64,000 nucleotides of DNA from Mucilaginibacter phenanthrenivorans (GCF_024721155.1 NZ_JAHVAP010000003.1:372001-436000); one strand, 5' to 3'; shown: positions 1 to 9,146, counted from the first letter of the stretch. Notes: a model not told the origin generated them from the letters alone. Translations and numbers: made by a program.

Positions 1-229
1 CTAAAATGCCCTGCTGGTCAATTTGATAAATATTTTTTGTTCCCTGCTGGTGAATGCTGATCAGTTTTGCTTCCCTCAAAACCTTAAGGTGCTGTGATAC
101 CGCAGGCCGGCTGATGGAGAGCCCTTCAGCAATATGAACTACAGCAAGCGGACTTGTACGAAGTTTTTCAAATATGATCCTCCTTGTCGGATCGCCAAGG
201 GCATTAAATGCTTTTTCGGAACTACTCAT
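1..229 (-). CDS. ArsR-family winged-helix repressor, 3' end outside window
   Basis: The reverse strand opens with ATG at 229 and reads without a stop to the window edge, giving 76 residues of an ArsR-type DNA-binding domain. It starts MSSSEKAFNALGDPTRR and continues with a recognition-helix segment SRPAVSQHLKVLREAKL and a wing-like GTKNIYQID stretch. The GDPTRR motif and the SxxAVSQHLxxL helix are typical of ArsR regulators of the kind often paired with SRPBCC/AHSA1 genes. No metal-binding cysteine pair is visible in this part. The gene is cut off at base 1, so its ligand domain and its partner are not visible. Two palindromic sites lie 18-50 bp upstream of its start, so autoregulation is likely. 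Confidence 0.85.
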   Translation of the reverse strand, partial: MSSSEKAFNALGDPTRRIIFEKLRTSPLAVVHIAEGLSISRPAVSQHLKVLREAKLISIHQQGTKNIYQIDQQGIL

Positions 230-247
230 AAATCTGCATATAAAACA

Positions 248-280
248 GTAAGCATAAACTTACCGTAAGTACAAACTTAC
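248..280. promoter_or_regulatory. Tandem palindromic operator of the ArsR gene
   Basis: Two related inverted repeats lie 17 bp apart, just upstream of the minus-strand ArsR start at 229. The first, 248-263, has GTAAG and CTTAC arms. The second, 265-280, is a perfect GTAAGT-ACAA-ACTTAC palindrome. ArsR-family repressors commonly bind such short palindromes over their own promoter, so binding here is a reasonable inference. Confidence 0.6.
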
Positions 281-372
281 CATTAGTTTTTTAATATGCA
301 AGAGTTTTTTTAAGAGTTTCCCTTAATGTTAGCCAATAAATACGATTTTGTTAAATCTGTGGTGGTAGCCGG

Positions 373-1047
373 TTAATTCAGCAACTGTTCAAAAAAGCCA
401 CCTATATTATTTACCCTATCCACAAAGTGAATCTCCAGGATCCAGTGGCGGATATTTCCTTCCTTGCCGGGTTGCAGGATATCGGCATGGTTATCCGGGT
501 GGATATCCAAACCCAGGTCATCTGGGCCAAGCTGTTCATGCGGGAAATGCCCAACTATATGGCCGCCAATTTCACCGGCATACTCCCAGCCATATTTTTT
601 GGCAAGCTCATGTAAATAAGTGAAATATTGGGCGCCTGTAAGGCTGCTTTGTTCGGCATGCCAGGCCTTTGCTTCGTGCCAGGCGGCTTCAATGTCCTTT
701 TGCAACTTTAGTTTTAAAGGGTCGTTGCCGATAACGTACGTTCTTCCGAGGTCAGCCTCCCATCCATCGAAAATGGGGCCAAAATCAAGGATCACCAAGT
801 CGTCTTTCTGGATCACCAGGTCCGGCGGGTTGCCGCTATAAGGTTGGAGTGTATTAGCACCCGCCCGTATGATTTTTTTATGCCAGAAGTTCTCAATCCC
901 AAACTCAGTCTTGGCCAGCTCAACCACCTCTTTAATTAATTCACTCTCTGATTTTCCGGGGACGATTAATCCCCGGGTCTCTGCCATGTTGAATAATTCC
1001 TTTGCCTTTTGTTCGGCGAGTTCTAATTTTTGTTTTGCGTTTTTCAT
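373..1047 (-). CDS. M24-family metallopeptidase (Xaa-Pro aminopeptidase-like)
   Basis: This 224-residue protein has the pita-bread metallopeptidase fold of family M24. The expected metal ligands are visible in order: D88 and D99 (LDFGP and EADLGR), a His in the GGHIVGH motif near 163-167, E205 in ILEIHF, and E220 in GFFEQ. It has no N-terminal creatinase domain, so it is a short catalytic-domain-only member. It probably hydrolyses small peptides in the cytosol, since no signal peptide is seen. The substrate (Xaa-Pro or another dipeptide) cannot be fixed from sequence. It stands alone and is divergent from the LysR gene at 1188, with about 140 bp between them, so that regulator could control it. 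Confidence 0.85.
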   Translation of the reverse strand: MKNAKQKLELAEQKAKELFNMAETRGLIVPGKSESELIKEVVELAKTEFGIENFWHKKIIRAGANTLQPYSGNPPDLVIQKDDLVILDFGPIFDGWEADLGRTYVIGNDPLKLKLQKDIEAAWHEAKAWHAEQSSLTGAQYFTYLHELAKKYGWEYAGEIGGHIVGHFPHEQLGPDDLGLDIHPDNHADILQPGKEGNIRHWILEIHFVDRVNNIGGFFEQLLN

Positions 1048-1187
1048 GATTATGGTTTACAGGTCAGTTAGCCCGGATGCTTCGTTCAATAAAAGCTGTT
1101 GGTAAAGCGTTTACTACAAAGCAAGCGGCTTTAATTGATAAAATAAAATACTTAATTTTGATTAATTGATAGTTTATTTTGATTGAT

Positions 1188-2051
1188 ATGGATTTGCAGC
1201 AAATTAAAAACTTCCTGATTTTATGCGATACACTCAACTTCAGGAAGGCGGCTGAGCAAATCAATATTGTGCAACCCGCGTTGAGCAGGCAGATCCAATT
1301 GCTGGAAACTGAGATAGGCGCTGTATTGTTTAACCGGAGCAGTCGTTCCGTTAGGTTAACGGAAGCCGGGATATTCTTCCAAAAAGAAGCCGAAAGGATC
1401 ATACAGGATCTAAACAAAACCATTACCAAAGCGGCTCAAATACACAATGGCGAAGCAGGCGAAGTTAGGGTTACGCATGCAAGTTCCGCCATGAATACAG
1501 TTGTGCCATCGTTCCTGGTTAAGGTGAAGCAGAAATGGCCCGATCTGAAAACCATTGCCCAGGAAACATCAAACGCTCAGCAAATTGAAATGCTGCTGGC
1601 GCGAAAAACCGACCTCGGTGTCGCGCCTAATATTATGTTGCCTCCGGAAGTGAACTCTAAAGTTTTATACAGGGAAAACTTTGTATTGATCCTGCCGGGC
1701 GATCATCCCTTATCGCAAAAGGGGTTTGCCGATTTATCTGTGCTGAAGAATGAGACATTCATTTTGCCGCAACTTTCAACCGGCGTCGGTTATGTTGAAG
1801 CCATTCTTCAGATCTGCCAGGACTTCGGCTTTAAGCCCAAAGTGGCACATGAGTCGGCACACTCCATAGGGGTGCTGCGATTGGTTGAAGCCGGTCTTGG
1901 AATTTCCATTGAGCCTATATCATCGGTGCGTGGCGCAAATATGAATATCAAATTAACTGAACTGAAGAACATACCGCACAAGGCATCAATGATCCTGTTC
2001 TGGCTGCGTGAACGCGAGGAAGAGTTGAGCCGGTTTATAGAAATCTTCTAA
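1188..2051 (+). CDS. LysR-family transcriptional regulator
   Basis: The ATG at 1188 gives a 287-residue protein beginning MDLQQIKNFLIL, the usual LysR start. An in-frame TTG nine bases upstream is less likely. Residues 1-60 form the winged helix-turn-helix (LNFRKAAEQI, QPALSRQIQLLE, LFNRSSRSVRLT). The remainder is the periplasmic-binding-protein-like effector domain, including GVAPN and a LILPGDHPL stretch. LysR proteins usually act as tetramers that respond to a small molecule and often control the divergent neighbour, which here is the M24 peptidase at 373-1047. That target is inferred from layout only. Confidence 0.9.
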   Translation: MDLQQIKNFLILCDTLNFRKAAEQINIVQPALSRQIQLLETEIGAVLFNRSSRSVRLTEAGIFFQKEAERIIQDLNKTITKAAQIHNGEAGEVRVTHASSAMNTVVPSFLVKVKQKWPDLKTIAQETSNAQQIEMLLARKTDLGVAPNIMLPPEVNSKVLYRENFVLILPGDHPLSQKGFADLSVLKNETFILPQLSTGVGYVEAILQICQDFGFKPKVAHESAHSIGVLRLVEAGLGISIEPISSVRGANMNIKLTELKNIPHKASMILFWLREREEELSRFIEIF

Positions 2052-2154
2052 CCCCCAACGGGCCTAAGTATTTTCATTTATTAAACTACTTTAATTTTAG
2101 TCCGACGGGCATGCCGTTCCTTTGTAGTTCATATTATTAATAGAACACTACCAA

Positions 2155-2529
2155 ATGAAAAACGCACAAACCATCGAAGAATCCGTTGCCTTTTATGTAA
2201 AGGCATGGAATGAAAAAGAGCCGGAAGCTATTAAAGCAGCGCTTAACCAATGCTTGACCCCTGATATCACTTACATAGACGTAATGACCCCATTGGTTAA
2301 CGGAATTGAAGAATTCACCAACTTGATTTTGCATTCGCACAGTATTTCGCCGGGAAGGACATTTCACCTGCCGAAACCCCTTGAAGCTCACAATAATACT
2401 GCGCTCTACACATGGATTTTGCGTCGTCCCGGTAAGCCGGATCACTATGCCATGGATTTTGTTGAGTATAACGACGAACACAAAATTACCCGCATCGTTG
2501 GGTTTATAAACCCTTCAGCATTGGCTTAA
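2155..2529 (+). CDS. SnoaL-like / NTF2-fold protein
   Basis: This 124-residue cytosolic protein has the cone-shaped NTF2/SnoaL-like pattern. An N-terminal helix (SVAFYVKAWNEKEPEAIKAAL) is followed by TPDITYIDVMTP and a beta-rich half ending in TRIVGFINPS. Members of this superfamily include isomerases, hydrolases and proteins of unknown role. No catalytic set is recognisable here, so no reaction is assigned. It lies just upstream of the Crp/Fnr gene in the same direction with a 34-bp gap, so the two may be co-transcribed, although a candidate promoter also sits between them. Confidence 0.7.
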   Translation: MKNAQTIEESVAFYVKAWNEKEPEAIKAALNQCLTPDITYIDVMTPLVNGIEEFTNLILHSHSISPGRTFHLPKPLEAHNNTALYTWILRRPGKPDHYAMDFVEYNDEHKITRIVGFINPSALA

Positions 2530-2549
2530 GCAGGTAACCCTTATCTTTA
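2521..2549 (+). promoter_or_regulatory. Candidate Bacteroidota promoter for the Crp/Fnr gene
   Basis: TATCTTTA at 2542-2549 matches the -7 consensus TAnnTTTG at all but the last base. A TTG at 2521-2523 lies 18 bp upstream as a possible -33 box. The ATG follows 14 bp downstream. Overlap of the -33 region with the end of the preceding gene is allowed but lowers confidence. Confidence 0.35.
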
Positions 2550-2563
2550 CCAATAAAAACAAA

Positions 2564-3130
2564 ATGTACGACCTGGTCCTGGCAAATTTCGCCATGCATA
2601 TTTCATTAGATGCAACCGAGACGGAATATGTGCTGTCGGTATTGCAGCATAAATCTGTTAAGAAAAATACAACTGTACTGGATGCAGGTGAGATCTGTAA
2701 ATACATTTACTTTGTTGATAAAGGATGCCTGCGGATTTTTCATAAAGACAAGGAGGGCGATGAGCACAACATCTCTTTTTGCCCGGAGAACTGGTGGGCG
2801 GTTGATATCTCCAGTTTCTCGGGGCAAAGCCCTGCCTTTTACTCCATAAGCGCACTGGAGGATACAGAGGTGCTCTATTTGAGCTACAATGCGTTCGAAA
2901 AACTCTTTGTGGAAGTACCAAAATTTGAAAGGTTCTTTCGGATTCTCACCCAAAACGGGTTTAACTTATACCAGCACAGGATTACTTCCAATCTTTCTAA
3001 AACCGCAGAAGAACGCTACCTGCAATTTCAAAATCAATACCCAAAACTGGAACAACGAATTGCGCAAAAGCAAATCGCATCATACCTGGGGATTACACCG
3101 GTGTTTTTAAGTATGCTGCGCAGAAGGTAG
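2564..3130 (+). CDS. Crp/Fnr-family transcriptional regulator
   Basis: This 188-residue protein has a cyclic-nucleotide-binding-like beta-roll in residues 1-120 (KKNTTVLDAGEIC, YFVDKGCLRIFHKD, FSGQSPAFYSISALEDTEV) and a C-terminal helix-turn-helix (AQKQIASYLGITPVFLSMLRR). This is the short Bacteroidota form. The conserved cAMP-contacting residues of E. coli Crp are not evident, so the ligand is unknown and some members need none. No Fe-S cysteine cluster like that of Fnr is visible. It follows the SnoaL-like gene by 34 bp. Its targets are not inferable from the window. Confidence 0.9.
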   Translation: MYDLVLANFAMHISLDATETEYVLSVLQHKSVKKNTTVLDAGEICKYIYFVDKGCLRIFHKDKEGDEHNISFCPENWWAVDISSFSGQSPAFYSISALEDTEVLYLSYNAFEKLFVEVPKFERFFRILTQNGFNLYQHRITSNLSKTAEERYLQFQNQYPKLEQRIAQKQIASYLGITPVFLSMLRRR

Positions 3131-3452
3131 CGTTTTACGATAGCCACTGTTTTTAATACCCTTTTTCTACAAAAAGCGCCTGGTATCGTGTTACTTTAGA
3201 ACCAACGTTTTGCCAATAGTATCCTTAGGAAAGTGGGTTTACACTTTTTTAAGGGTTTTTTATGTAAGCTATTGATTTTTAATTATTTATACAGGGGTTT
3301 ACATTGAATTGTGTAAACCCCTGTTAACCCCCTTTTTTGTTAATTGAGTCAAATTCCCAACGGAGACTATACATCAATTTGTAGTTGACGTAAACGCCAG
3401 GTACAGAAATCGTTTACACGTAAGGCAGGCGCGAGCTGCCTGTCGTTTAGCT
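3131..3452. other. Intergenic region with repeated GTTTACA boxes and two hairpins
   Basis: No gene is supported in these 322 bp between the convergent Crp/Fnr and Hsp70 genes. GTTTACA or its complement TGTAAAC recurs: near 3235, twice in the perfect inverted repeat 3291-3324, and near 3411. A second stem (AGGCAG/CTGCCT, 3423-3441) lies just beyond the Hsp70 stop and may terminate that gene, although no T-run follows it. Confidence 0.5.
3291..3324. repeat. Perfect 13-bp inverted repeat
   Basis: ACAGGGGTTTACA (3291-3303) and its exact complement TGTAAACCCCTGT (3312-3324) flank an 8-base loop. A C-rich then T-rich run (CCCCCTTTTTT) begins a few bases downstream. It could therefore act as a terminator for the Crp/Fnr gene or as a protein-binding palindrome; the GTTTACA core recurs nearby. 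Confidence 0.6.
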
Positions 3453-4721
3453 TCAGTTGTCAAATAGATAACCACTGTAAGCTAAGCCTTTGGCCACGCT
3501 TTTGAAATTGTCGCCTGAATTAAGGTTTACATGCGGGAACCTGTTTTTGAATAGCTTTTGGATACTAACCACCATAGAAGTGCCACCGGTTAAAAAAAGA
3601 CTATCAATGTTTTTAGGGTCGATGTTGTTTTTCAACATAAAATCATCCAGGTAGTTTGCAATCCGGTCCACATCTTTTCCTATGATCTGTTCATAATCTG
3701 CCAGGCCGATTTTCTCATCGATATCGATTCCCATCTTATGATAGGTGAATTTTGCAGTATCGGCATTGGTAAGCGTAATCTTTGTTTTCTCGATGGATTG
3801 AAATACCGAATAGCCCAAATTATTTTCAATAAGTGTGATCAGGTTTTTAAACTTCCTGTCGTTACCCGAAAAATAATAGTAGTCTTCAATGTCTTTTTGA
3901 ATGCGGAGGCCATTGAAAAAATTCATCTGCTCCCAGGAGCAAATGTTCACAAAAAGAGATTTTGGAACAGTCAATACCTTGCCCGGAGTAGCTTCATACT
4001 GGGTGTTCTTGCCGAAGTATGGCGTTCCCTTTTCCCACATAAAAGCGGAGTCGAAGCTATCTCCGCCGATATAGATCCCGCCATTGGCCATCATGTCGTT
4101 CTTCCTGTCTTTGCTTCCCACTTTTTCGGGGTCGAGCACCAAATAGGTAAAATCTGTGGTACCTCCGCCCAGATCCGCTACCAATACGTTTTCTTTTTTT
4201 ACAAGGCTTTTCTCATACGCAAAGGCCGCGCCGATGGGCTCGAATTGAAAGCGAATCTCCTCAAAGCCCGCTATTTCTGCGGCTTTATTTAACCGTGTTT
4301 GCGCGAGCGTATCCTTCTTCACATCGTCGTCATCAAAAAAAACAGGCCTGCCAATCACTGCCTTCCGGCAATCCTGTCCAATCAATTGGTCTGCACGATC
4401 CTTCAACTCCTTTAGAATGATTGCCACCAGGTCAGACGCGTTATACCTTTTATTATGGATCCGGGTTTCTGAGAAGCTGCTCCTTGACAATATTTGTTTA
4501 ACCGACTTTATGAAACGCCCCTTCATGTCATCATTAAGGTAGGCCGTGATCGCATCTTCGCCTACGACGTAATTTTTATCGCTTGTGGCGCTGAACTGCT
4601 GATAGAAATAAATGAGCGATGGAATAATAATGGTACTGTGTATTTCCTTCGCTTCTTCGTCGTAAATAGCAAGTGCCGAGTTGGTTGTTCCAAAATCAAT
4701 TCCGTATAAAAACTTCTTCAT
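3453..4721 (-). CDS. Short Hsp70-family protein (actin-like ATPase, no full substrate domain)
   Basis: This 422-residue protein carries the Hsp70/actin ATPase signatures in order: GIDFGTTNSALAIYD at 8-22 (phosphate 1), ADLGGGTTDFTYL in the middle (phosphate 2), and LFLTGGTSMV near the C-terminus (adenosine motif). DnaK is about 640 residues. Here the chain stops right after the ATPase domain, as in YegD-like proteins, so the peptide-binding domain is absent. Its client or partner is unknown. It is an isolated minus-strand gene between Crp/Fnr and efp, with no DnaJ or GrpE gene nearby. Probably cytosolic. The family call is firm; the role is not. Confidence 0.88.
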   Translation of the reverse strand: MKKFLYGIDFGTTNSALAIYDEEAKEIHSTIIIPSLIYFYQQFSATSDKNYVVGEDAITAYLNDDMKGRFIKSVKQILSRSSFSETRIHNKRYNASDLVAIILKELKDRADQLIGQDCRKAVIGRPVFFDDDDVKKDTLAQTRLNKAAEIAGFEEIRFQFEPIGAAFAYEKSLVKKENVLVADLGGGTTDFTYLVLDPEKVGSKDRKNDMMANGGIYIGGDSFDSAFMWEKGTPYFGKNTQYEATPGKVLTVPKSLFVNICSWEQMNFFNGLRIQKDIEDYYYFSGNDRKFKNLITLIENNLGYSVFQSIEKTKITLTNADTAKFTYHKMGIDIDEKIGLADYEQIIGKDVDRIANYLDDFMLKNNIDPKNIDSLFLTGGTSMVVSIQKLFKNRFPHVNLNSGDNFKSVAKGLAYSGYLFDN

Positions 4722-4952
4722 GCCAGGGCGAAATAATAAACCAGTAAAATTTAAAGGGCGGCGAAATTATTAAAAAATAGCGTGTTAACGAAATGGATTT
4801 AACTTTTGGTGGGATTGTTTTACGTAATGAGCAGACGGAATTTTAACTATTGGAAGTCCATTCGCGGCCTTAACCAATTCTAATCAATTGGCGACGAATA
4901 ATGTAAAATCCTGCCGGTGAATCGCAATGCGAAATTTTAACCCAAAAGATTA

Positions 4953-4960
4953 TATCTTTG
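4953..4960 (+). promoter_or_regulatory. -7 promoter element of efp
   Basis: TATCTTTG is an exact match to the Bacteroidota -7 consensus TAnnTTTG, 26 bp before the efp ATG. A clear -33 TTTG at the usual 19-21 bp spacing is not evident. Confidence 0.55.
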
Positions 4961-4986
4961 GCCTCAAAATTTATTAGCATATTTTC

Positions 4987-5547
4987 ATGGCAAAGGCATC
5001 TGAAATTAAAGTAGGGAATATATTACGTTTCAACGGCGAACTCGTAACTGTTATTGAAGTTCTGCACCGTACACCGGGTAAAGGCGGGGCTTTCTATCTC
5101 GACAAGTTCCGCAACATTAAAACGGGCAGAATTGTGGAGGCCCGTTTGGCAACCGACGAGCAGGTGGAGATTTGCCGCGTTGAGACTAACGATTTCCAAT
5201 ATCTTTATGAAGATGGCGAGTTTATGGTGATCATGGATAACACCAGTTATGAGCAACATAATATTCCGAAGGCTTTATTCGGTCCGGCCGTGAAATTTTT
5301 AAAGGAAGGGATGAACGTAATTGTTTCCTTCGAAAGCGAAGAGCCTATTATGGCGCAGGCCCCTAATTTTGTAGAATTGGAAATTACCTATGCCGAGCCG
5401 GCTGTTAAAGGCGACACATCTTCGGGTGCGCTTAAATATGCAACAACGGAAAATGGCGTAGAAATAAAAGTGCCGCTTTTTGTAAACCAGGGCGACAAAG
5501 TAAAAGTAGATACCCGCACCGGAGAATATATTGAACGCGTAAAATAG
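4987..5547 (+). CDS. efp: Translation elongation factor P
   Basis: This 186-residue protein matches EF-P in length and in its three-beta-barrel layout. It begins MAKASEIKVGNILRFNGE. The tip loop TPGKGGAF places lysine 32 at the position that reaches into the ribosomal peptidyl-transferase centre. EF-P relieves stalling at polyproline stretches in the cytosol. The C-terminal signature region (KYATTENGVEIKVPLFVNQGD, near 155-172, then KVDTRTGEYIERV) is intact. The gene is monocistronic, with its own -7 element upstream and a strong terminator at 5621-5653. The loop lysine suggests a Lys-modified or unmodified type rather than the Arg-rhamnosylated type. Confidence 0.97.
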   Translation: MAKASEIKVGNILRFNGELVTVIEVLHRTPGKGGAFYLDKFRNIKTGRIVEARLATDEQVEICRVETNDFQYLYEDGEFMVIMDNTSYEQHNIPKALFGPAVKFLKEGMNVIVSFESEEPIMAQAPNFVELEITYAEPAVKGDTSSGALKYATTENGVEIKVPLFVNQGDKVKVDTRTGEYIERVK

Positions 5548-5620
5548 ATCATCGTAAATTCTTCAAATAACTTTGATCAGCTGCAGGTGGAACCTATGCT
5601 TTCAGCCGATTTAACATTAC

Positions 5621-5653
5621 AAAAAGCCGCTATATATATTTAGGCGGCTTTTT
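5621..5653 (+). terminator. Rho-independent terminator after efp
   Basis: AAAAAGCCGC (5621-5630) pairs perfectly with GCGGCTTTTT (5644-5653) around an AT-rich loop. It is placed 73 bp beyond the efp stop. Confidence 0.85.
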
Positions 5654-6089
5654 CCGTATAAACAAGATCCAGGTTCCTGCCACCTGGGGCTTTAAGCGTC
5701 CTTTTCAAACTTTAACGTTTTAGCATATTCCATCTGCGACTTATGCTGGATTTTTCTATTAAATAATCGTAATAAAATCCATCATCTCCATAATAATAGC
5801 CATTTCGTTTCGCGGATTATTCAGTGAGATTTACATTAACCAATTAGAGCCGGTTCTCTTAATTCAGGATTATCGTTTCTGTATCTTGTAAATACACACT
5901 TAACAAAGCTTAAAACCAGGGTAAAAATGTTTTTTACAACGCGAAACGATATGCCGGGCATTTTTAAATGGATATTGCATTGTCGTAATATAATCTATCG
6001 ATATAAAAACAAGCTCTAGCTCAAAATAATGATATAAGCCGCTAAAAGAAGCAGATCAACAATAAATAACCTAATTAACCCAATAAAAA
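5654..6089. other. Upstream region of the polysaccharide-utilisation locus
   Basis: These 436 bp hold no supported gene. The region is AT-rich towards the SusC start. TATCTTGT near 5881 resembles a degenerate -7 element. No sigma/anti-sigma pair, hybrid two-component gene or clear palindrome is present, so control of the downstream locus is not explained here. Confidence 0.4.
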
Positions 6090-9000
6090 ATGAGAAAATT
6101 ATTACTAATTTTTGTGCTTGGAGTTACCTGTGCCTTTAGTGCAGTGGCCCAGGAAAAACAGATCAGGGGGCTGGTGCTGGATGCTGTCACCAAACAATCG
6201 CTGCCCCTGGCTACCATCACCATCAAAACCAAGGGATCGCCCGAAACAAAGCTGATCACCGATGATAAGGGCGCGTTTAAACTGAATGCAGCTACAGGAA
6301 CCACTTTGCAGGCAACCTACACCGGTTATGTACCTAAGCAGGTAACGGTAACAGATACCACAACCACTATTAGCTTTTTATTGGAGGTTAACGGAAATGC
6401 GCTTTCTGAAGTAGTGGTTATTGGCTATGGCAAGGAAAAACGGACAGATCTTACCAGCTCCGTTTCCAGTATTTCGGCTAAGGAAATCACTGAACTACCT
6501 GCAACCAACCTGGCAGCTGCGCTGGCATCACGCACACCCGGTTTGGAGGTGCATGGCACAGGTTATGCGCCCGGTTCAGGTTCGGCTATTAACGTGCGGG
6601 GGATCAACTCCATTACACAAAGCGAGGGCCCATTATATGTTGTTGATGGTGTTGCTTTAGTTGGCGATATCCGCTCCATCAACCCTAATGATATCGAATC
6701 GGTGGAGATCTTAAAGGACGCGGCAGCAGCAGGGATCTATGGATCAAGGGCTGCTGCAGGCGTGATCATAGTAACTACCAAAAAGGCTAAGGCAGGTGTT
6801 TCTACAATAGATTTTGATGTTTATTACGGTGTGCAAAAACCTGTTACCGTTTACAAAATGCTGAACGGGCATGATTATGCAGAACTAAAACGCAGCGCCT
6901 ACTTTGACGCCGATCCGCTAACTTACCCGCTTGGCACCGGCGACCCTAAAGTGTTTAACAGCTACGAGTTGCAAAGTATTGCCGATGGTTATAAAACCTA
7001 CGATTGGCAGAAAGCCATAACCCATCAAAATGCGCCGATGCAGAACTACTCCATTGCCATCTCAAACGGAACAAGTAGAAACAAGGTTTATTTCAGCGGA
7101 AACTACCAGAACCAGTCGGGTGTGCTGATCAATACCGGGTATAAAAAATACAATGCGTTTTTCAGCGAGGAATCCACGCTTTCGAATATCGTAAAGGTTG
7201 GCGGGAGCGCTTCAATAACTTACGATAATACCCAAAGCCCGAGCTCCAGCGAGTTCCAGCAGGCTTTAACGCAAAGTCCGCTGATGCCAATTTACGGGGC
7301 CGACGGTCAGCCGCTGGTTATCACCGACAACACTACCGGAACGTTAACCATCCGTAATCCGCTAACTTCGGCGCTTTACTCGGTGCATAACAACAATACT
7401 ACCCGTACCGATGGTAATATTTATTTGGAAGTAACACCGATAAAGAACCTTGTACTCCGCTCCAGCATTGGCGCTGACCTTTACCAGGGCGAATCAGACA
7501 CCTATTATCCGCGCAACACCGGCGAAGGCTTTTCAAGCAACGGGCAGGCAGAGATCTACCATTATAAATCAACCGATATACTATGGGAAAATACAGCTAC
7601 CTATAGCCTCACTGCAAAAGACCATGAATTAAATCTACTGGGAGGCTTCACGTACGAAAGGCATGAAAACGTTGCTGCAGATATGCAGGGCACCCAATTC
7701 CCCACCGATCTGTTAAGCTATAAAGACATTGGCAGCGCAGGCATCAAAACCCAGGACAATTCAAATTATGACGGCTGGGCGGTAAGATCTTTACTTGCAA
7801 GGGCTATCTACAAATACAAAGGCCGTTACATTATCAACGTAACAGCCCGCCAGGACGGATCTTCACGGTTCGGCCCTGACAGCAAATTTGGGTTCTTCCC
7901 ATCGTTTAGCGGTGCGTGGAGATTGATAGACGAACCATTTATCGGTTACAAATTCCGTACGGTGGTTAATGACCTGAAATTCCGCATGAGCTATGGTCTT
8001 ATCGGTAACCAGAACTTACCATACGATGCTATCTACACCCGCTTTAATCAATCGCAATATCCGTTTAATGGCTCATCTGTAACCAGCGGCTACCAGGTTG
8101 GCGGCACGGCAGGCAACAGCGACTTGCAATGGGAGCGCCAACACCAGTTTAACGTTGGTACTGATATTGCCTTGTTCAATAACCGCGTGCAGTTTAGTGC
8201 AGATGTATACAATAAAAACATCAGCAGCTTGTTGCTGCCATTCACGCTTGCACCATCATCGGGCTTTTATAACGAGCAGATAAACGTGGCTGCCATGAAC
8301 ACCAAAGGCATCGACCTTACATTAAAGATCACACCTGTACAGGCAAAACATTTTACCTGGCAAACATCGCTTAACTGGTCGAAATACAAGAGCAAGATCA
8401 CCAAACTGTTCCCGGGAAGAGACTCCATCAGCCTTTCTTTAAGGGTTGGTTTGCCGCCAAGCGGAACTTTTGTTAACTACGTGTACGATGGTATTTATCA
8501 GCAAGGTGATAACTTCGCCCTTAATCCAAACGGCAAGCCGGGTGACATCAAGATCAAAGACGTAAACGGCGATGGAAAAATCACCCCGCTTGATGAAGTT
8601 GTTGTTGGCTCAAGCATTCCAAAGGGATGGGGCGGTTTCTGGAACTACTTCAGGTATGATGCATTCTCCATGACCGTATTTACAACTTACGAGTATGGGC
8701 AACAGTTAAATAACCTTACTTATACCAATTTAACTTATTATAACGCAGTTTACGGAAACACTGGCAACGTAACACAGGCCGGTGGTAATTATTGGACGCC
8801 GACAAATACCAACACCAATATCCCGCGTCCTAACGCATTCGGTACTTCGCTTAAAACGTTACCAGGCGGACCGGGACAAGGCTCAAGCTATTCGATTGAA
8901 AGTGCCAGCTATGTGCGGATAAAAAATATAACGCTTGGATACGATATTCCTAATAAGCTGCTGCAAAAAGCAAGGATCAGGAGCCTGCACGTTTATGCGC

Positions 9001-9128
9001 AGGCTATCGAACCGTTCCTATTCTCGAAATACAAAGGTTTGGATCCTGATGTTGCCGGCGACTACGGCAGCAATGAGACCTATCCGAGATACCGGACATT
9101 CATACTTGGTTTAAAATTAGGCTTATAA
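6090..9128 (+). CDS. SusC/RagA-family TonB-dependent outer-membrane transporter
   Basis: This 1012-residue protein starts with a signal peptide (MRKLLLIFVLGVTCAFSAVAQ). A carboxypeptidase-regulatory-like domain follows at about 24-110 (IRGLVLDAVTKQSLPLATI). The plug domain spans about 115-230, with VVVIGYGKEKRTDLTSS, the INVRGINSI segment and the SusC signature DAAAAGIYGSRAAAGVI. The rest is the outer-membrane beta-barrel. It would import an oligosaccharide in partnership with the SusD-like lipoprotein encoded 18 bp downstream. It lacks an N-terminal STN domain, so it is not itself a sigma/anti-sigma signalling receptor. The glycosidase at 10743 suggests an alpha-linked sugar, perhaps galactoside, as substrate. 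Confidence 0.96.
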   Translation: MRKLLLIFVLGVTCAFSAVAQEKQIRGLVLDAVTKQSLPLATITIKTKGSPETKLITDDKGAFKLNAATGTTLQATYTGYVPKQVTVTDTTTTISFLLEVNGNALSEVVVIGYGKEKRTDLTSSVSSISAKEITELPATNLAAALASRTPGLEVHGTGYAPGSGSAINVRGINSITQSEGPLYVVDGVALVGDIRSINPNDIESVEILKDAAAAGIYGSRAAAGVIIVTTKKAKAGVSTIDFDVYYGVQKPVTVYKMLNGHDYAELKRSAYFDADPLTYPLGTGDPKVFNSYELQSIADGYKTYDWQKAITHQNAPMQNYSIAISNGTSRNKVYFSGNYQNQSGVLINTGYKKYNAFFSEESTLSNIVKVGGSASITYDNTQSPSSSEFQQALTQSPLMPIYGADGQPLVITDNTTGTLTIRNPLTSALYSVHNNNTTRTDGNIYLEVTPIKNLVLRSSIGADLYQGESDTYYPRNTGEGFSSNGQAEIYHYKSTDILWENTATYSLTAKDHELNLLGGFTYERHENVAADMQGTQFPTDLLSYKDIGSAGIKTQDNSNYDGWAVRSLLARAIYKYKGRYIINVTARQDGSSRFGPDSKFGFFPSFSGAWRLIDEPFIGYKFRTVVNDLKFRMSYGLIGNQNLPYDAIYTRFNQSQYPFNGSSVTSGYQVGGTAGNSDLQWERQHQFNVGTDIALFNNRVQFSADVYNKNISSLLLPFTLAPSSGFYNEQINVAAMNTKGIDLTLKITPVQAKHFTWQTSLNWSKYKSKITKLFPGRDSISLSLRVGLPPSGTFVNYVYDGIYQQGDNFALNPNGKPGDIKIKDVNGDGKITPLDEVVVGSSIPKGWGGFWNYFRYDAFSMTVFTTYEYGQQLNNLTYTNLTYYNAVYGNTGNVTQAGGNYWTPTNTNTNIPRPNAFGTSLKTLPGGPGQGSSYSIESASYVRIKNITLGYDIPNKLLQKARIRSLHVYAQAIEPFLFSKYKGLDPDVAGDYGSNETYPRYRTFILGLKLGL

Positions 9129-9146
9129 CTATTAAAAATATTTAAA

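Noticed and set aside
1179..1187. TTG start of the LysR gene
   Set aside because: The ATG at 1188 gives the usual LysR N-terminus MDLQQIKNF.
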